Shown here in pieces: positions 5,074-7,074 of a DNA stretch of 7,074 nucleotides. The notes under the pieces were generated by a model, which worked only from the letters and a program-made list of their open reading frames with translations, did not search any database and was not told the DNA's origin. The stretch covers positions 1 through 7,074 of the forward strand of contig CAXTMS010000178.1 of NCBI GenBank assembly GCA_964245345.1, read 5' to 3'. Source of the DNA: Lichenicola sp964245345 (GTDB lineage Bacteria > Pseudomonadota > Alphaproteobacteria > Acetobacterales > Acetobacteraceae). Within the stretch, counting starts at the first letter, position 1. Each line of letters starts with the position of its first letter. The position numbers were made by a program, and so were the translations under genes.

Positions 5074-7074
5074 CGGAACAACCCGAGCCCGCGCAGGATG
5101 TCGATCGGCTTCGGCGCCTTGCGCGGCCGGTCCGGCGCCATCGGGCCCGGCTGAGGCCCGGACACGCCGAACCGTGCCGCCTGCAGCGCCGGTCCGCACA
5201 GATCCGGCGCCGGTCCGCCCGGCCCGATCACCAGCGCGAACCGTCCCCCCGGCGCCGCCGGATCGAGCGCCGGCGCCGGCATGCCCAGCGTTCCGCCCAC
5301 ATGCACAGGCAGTGACGCCCCTCCCATCCCGAGCGACAACCGCGGCAGCAGGTGCAGGTCGAGCCGGCCATCGCGAAGCCCAACCGTACCGTGCCCCTGG
5401 ACATCCAGGCGGCTGGTCTGCAGCGCGAGCGACGACAAGGTGGCGACGCCGCCCTGCACCTGCGCCGGCAGCGCCAGGCAGCGCACCGCGGTCCGCCCGT
5501 CGTCCGGCAGCCCGACCGGCCGTCCGACCACCTCCGACAGCGCCCGGTTGGCGATCGATCCGTCCACCAGCGAGGCACCAACCCGACCCGCCAGGCTTCC
5601 GGCCAGCGCCTCCGCCGTGTCCCCGGTGCCGTGCAGGTCGCCCACCAGCTCCACCGTTCCCGACAGCGCCGGCGTCACCCCGGCCAGACGCGCCAGCGTG
5701 TCCGCCGGGATCATCGCCGGGTCCAGCTTCAAGAGAACGCTGCGTGCCGACGCGTCCGCGTCCAGCTGCCCCGTGATCGGCCCAGCCGGCCCGGTCACCG
5801 AGAACGGCGCCAGCGACAGCCTGCCATCCTGCACCGCGACGCGTGCCGACAGGTCGCGATACCGGGCGCCGTCGAAGCGGACCTCCTGCGCGTCGAGCCG
5901 GATCGCCAGATCCGCCAGCCGCAACAACGCGAACGGCACCGTTCCGCCCTGCGCGGGAACGGAGGCAGCCGAAGCCGGAGGCGACGAGCCCGCCGGCGCC
6001 GCCCGACCGTCGCTTCCTTGCGAACTCTTCCAGCCCGCACGCAGGGCGTCCAGGTCGGCATGCGTGGAGCTGATCGCCGCCGTGACCACCGGACGCGCCG
6101 AAACCTCCAACGTCGCCGTTCCGGACAGGTCCAGCTCGTGCGACTCCAGCCTCAGGTCCGACACGGCGTATCGGTCCGCCGGTCCGACCTGCAGCCGCGT
6201 CGACAGCGCGAGCCCCGTCAGCGCCGGCCCGCTCCCCAGCACGCGCTGCAACGCCGGCGCCTGCAGCGCCAGGCGCAGGTCCGACGTCGACCGCCCGGCC
6301 GTCCCATCGAGCCGCGCACGCGCATCCCCCACCGACAGCTCGAGCGACACCGGCACTGCGCCGGCGCCGGCCTGCCACCCCGACAGGGTGCCGGCCGTGC
6401 CGTGCAGCGCCGTGTCCTGCCCGCGCCAGTCGCCCTCCAGCGCCAGTGCCAGCGGCGCACCCGGAGCCGCCGCCTGAACCGACAGCGAACGCACCGACAG
6501 GTCCCGCATCCCGCGCGACCGCGCCAGCACATCGCCCCGGAACGGTCCCGTGCGCAGGCTCAGCGATTGCAGCACAGGCCGCCCGGCGCCGCCGCCATCG
6601 CTCACCCGCGTTCGCAGCGACACCCCGCTCACCGACGGCAGGCCCGCATGCGGGAACACCGCGTTCAACGCGTCCACTTGCGACGCCTGTGCCGCAACGT
6701 CGAGCACGAAGCCACGCCCCCGCGACGGGTCGGCCAGCGTCCCCGACACCAGCAACCGCGCCACCTCGCGGCCGCCTGCCTGTTCTCGTCCTGACAGCCT
6801 GAGCGGCCACGGGCGCCCGGCCGGTTCCGCCGCTGCCAGCCGTTCAAGCGGGCCCGTGGCCAAATCCGCATCGAAGCTTCCGCCGTCATGGCTGCCGGCC
6901 AGCGTCATCGACGGCGCGTCGCCGGCGAGCCCGCTGCCGTCCAGGCGCTGAAGCGCCACCTGCCCGGTCCAGCCCTTCAGCGCGTCGTGCCAGGCGACCG
7001 TGGCGTCGCGCAGCCGCACGCTGCCGACCTCGACCCGCCAGCGCGCACCACCCCCGCCGCCGGACGACGAGCCC
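5070..7074 (-). CDS. AsmA-family protein, C-terminal 667 residues (5' end outside window)
   Basis: This is the C-terminal part of a large AsmA-like protein. Family members are inner-membrane-anchored periplasmic proteins of the bridge-like lipid transfer type, linked to phospholipid traffic and outer-membrane homeostasis. The visible part begins in a Ser/Gly-rich stretch (residues 1-9), then alternating beta-like repeats such as RWRVEVGSVRLRDATVAWHD. A second Ala/Ser/Pro-rich linker lies at about 351-378. After it comes the conserved C-terminal AsmA region (about 470-600), with LSGTVELVGDLHGTGDT, SLAGRVGASLVDGSIANRAL, and a G.GTVGLRDGRLDLHLLPRL pattern. It ends in a Pro/Lys-rich tail and LGLFR. 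The N-terminal membrane anchor is not visible, so location is inferred from the family. The reading frame is open to the window edge, so an internal GTG at 7019 is not taken as the start. Its TGA overlaps the atp12 GTG. Substrate and exact subfamily are undetermined. Confidence 0.86.
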   Translation of the reverse strand, partial: GSSSGGGGGARWRVEVGSVRLRDATVAWHDALKGWTGQVALQRLDGSGLAGDAPSMTLAGSHDGGSFDADLATGPLERLAAAEPAGRPWPLRLSGREQAGGREVARLLVSGTLADPSRGRGFVLDVAAQASQVDALNAVFPHAGLPSVSGVSLRTRVSDGGGAGRPVLQSLSLRTGPFRGDVLARSRGMRDLSVRSLSVQAAAPGAPLALALEGDWRGQDTALHGTAGTLSGWQAGAGAVPVSLELSVGDARARLDGTAGRSTSDLRLALQAPALQRVLGSGPALTGLALSTRLQVGPADRYAVSDLRLESHELDLSGTATLEVSARPVVTAAISSTHADLDALRAGWKSSQGSDGRAAPAGSSPPASAASVPAQGGTVPFALLRLADLAIRLDAQEVRFDGARYRDLSARVAVQDGRLSLAPFSVTGPAGPITGQLDADASARSVLLKLDPAMIPADTLARLAGVTPALSGTVELVGDLHGTGDTAEALAGSLAGRVGASLVDGSIANRALSEVVGRPVGLPDDGRTAVRCLALPAQVQGGVATLSSLALQTSRLDVQGHGTVGLRDGRLDLHLLPRLSLGMGGASLPVHVGGTLGMPAPALDPAAPGGRFALVIGPGGPAPDLCGPALQAARFGVSGPQPGPMAPDRPRKAPKPIDILRGLGLFR

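Noticed and set aside
5074..6810. Upstream extension of the atp12 frame through the asmA-like gene, as if AsmA and ATP12 were fused by frameshift
   Set aside because: The extension is a Gly/Ala/Arg-rich alternative frame of asmA with no domain. The normal stop with an overlapping GTG explains the junction, and no slippery sequence is seen at 5070-5073.

Overview
The window is very GC-rich and densely coded, and looks like an ordinary chromosomal core region of an alphaproteobacterium. Rhodospirillales/Acetobacteraceae is my best guess. Four things point that way: a fused ispDF gene, a dusB gene overlapping an ntrB-type kinase, an ATP12-family F1-ATPase assembly chaperone (a family shared by mitochondria and alphaproteobacteria), and an AsmA-like gene directly upstream of it. 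The lineage is inferred from gene content and composition. No database search was run.

Layout, left to right. Positions 1-1605 hold two minus-strand genes. dusB (tRNA-dihydrouridine synthase) is read first, and its TGA overlaps the GTG of ntrB, whose PAS and H-box part is visible before the window ends. A 112-bp divergent spacer (1606-1717) separates dusB from plus-strand ispDF (1718-2884), which encodes two steps of the MEP isoprenoid pathway. ispDF converges on a minus-strand nitroreductase-family gene (3019-3621). The 134-bp space between their stops contains a perfect 38-bp palindrome. From the right edge to about 3746 runs a minus-strand cluster: the C-terminal part of an AsmA-like protein (to 5070), the ATP12 chaperone (4354-5073, 4-bp overlap), acylphosphatase (3974-4315), and a probable 53-residue single-span membrane protein (3746-3907). 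A 20-bp perfect palindrome follows this last ORF.

How the genes work together. dusB-ntrB would be one translationally coupled unit, with ntrC expected beyond position 1. asmA, atp12 and acyP look like one operon because of overlaps and short gaps, but their functions (envelope/lipid, F1 assembly, acyl-phosphate hydrolysis) share no obvious pathway. ispDF and the nitroreductase appear to be separate transcription units.

I found no mobile element, CRISPR array, RNA gene or defence system, and nothing that looks like an undescribed multi-gene system. The points most worth a second look are the two palindromes, the small membrane ORF, and an acylphosphatase tail whose codon use differs from the rest of the region.
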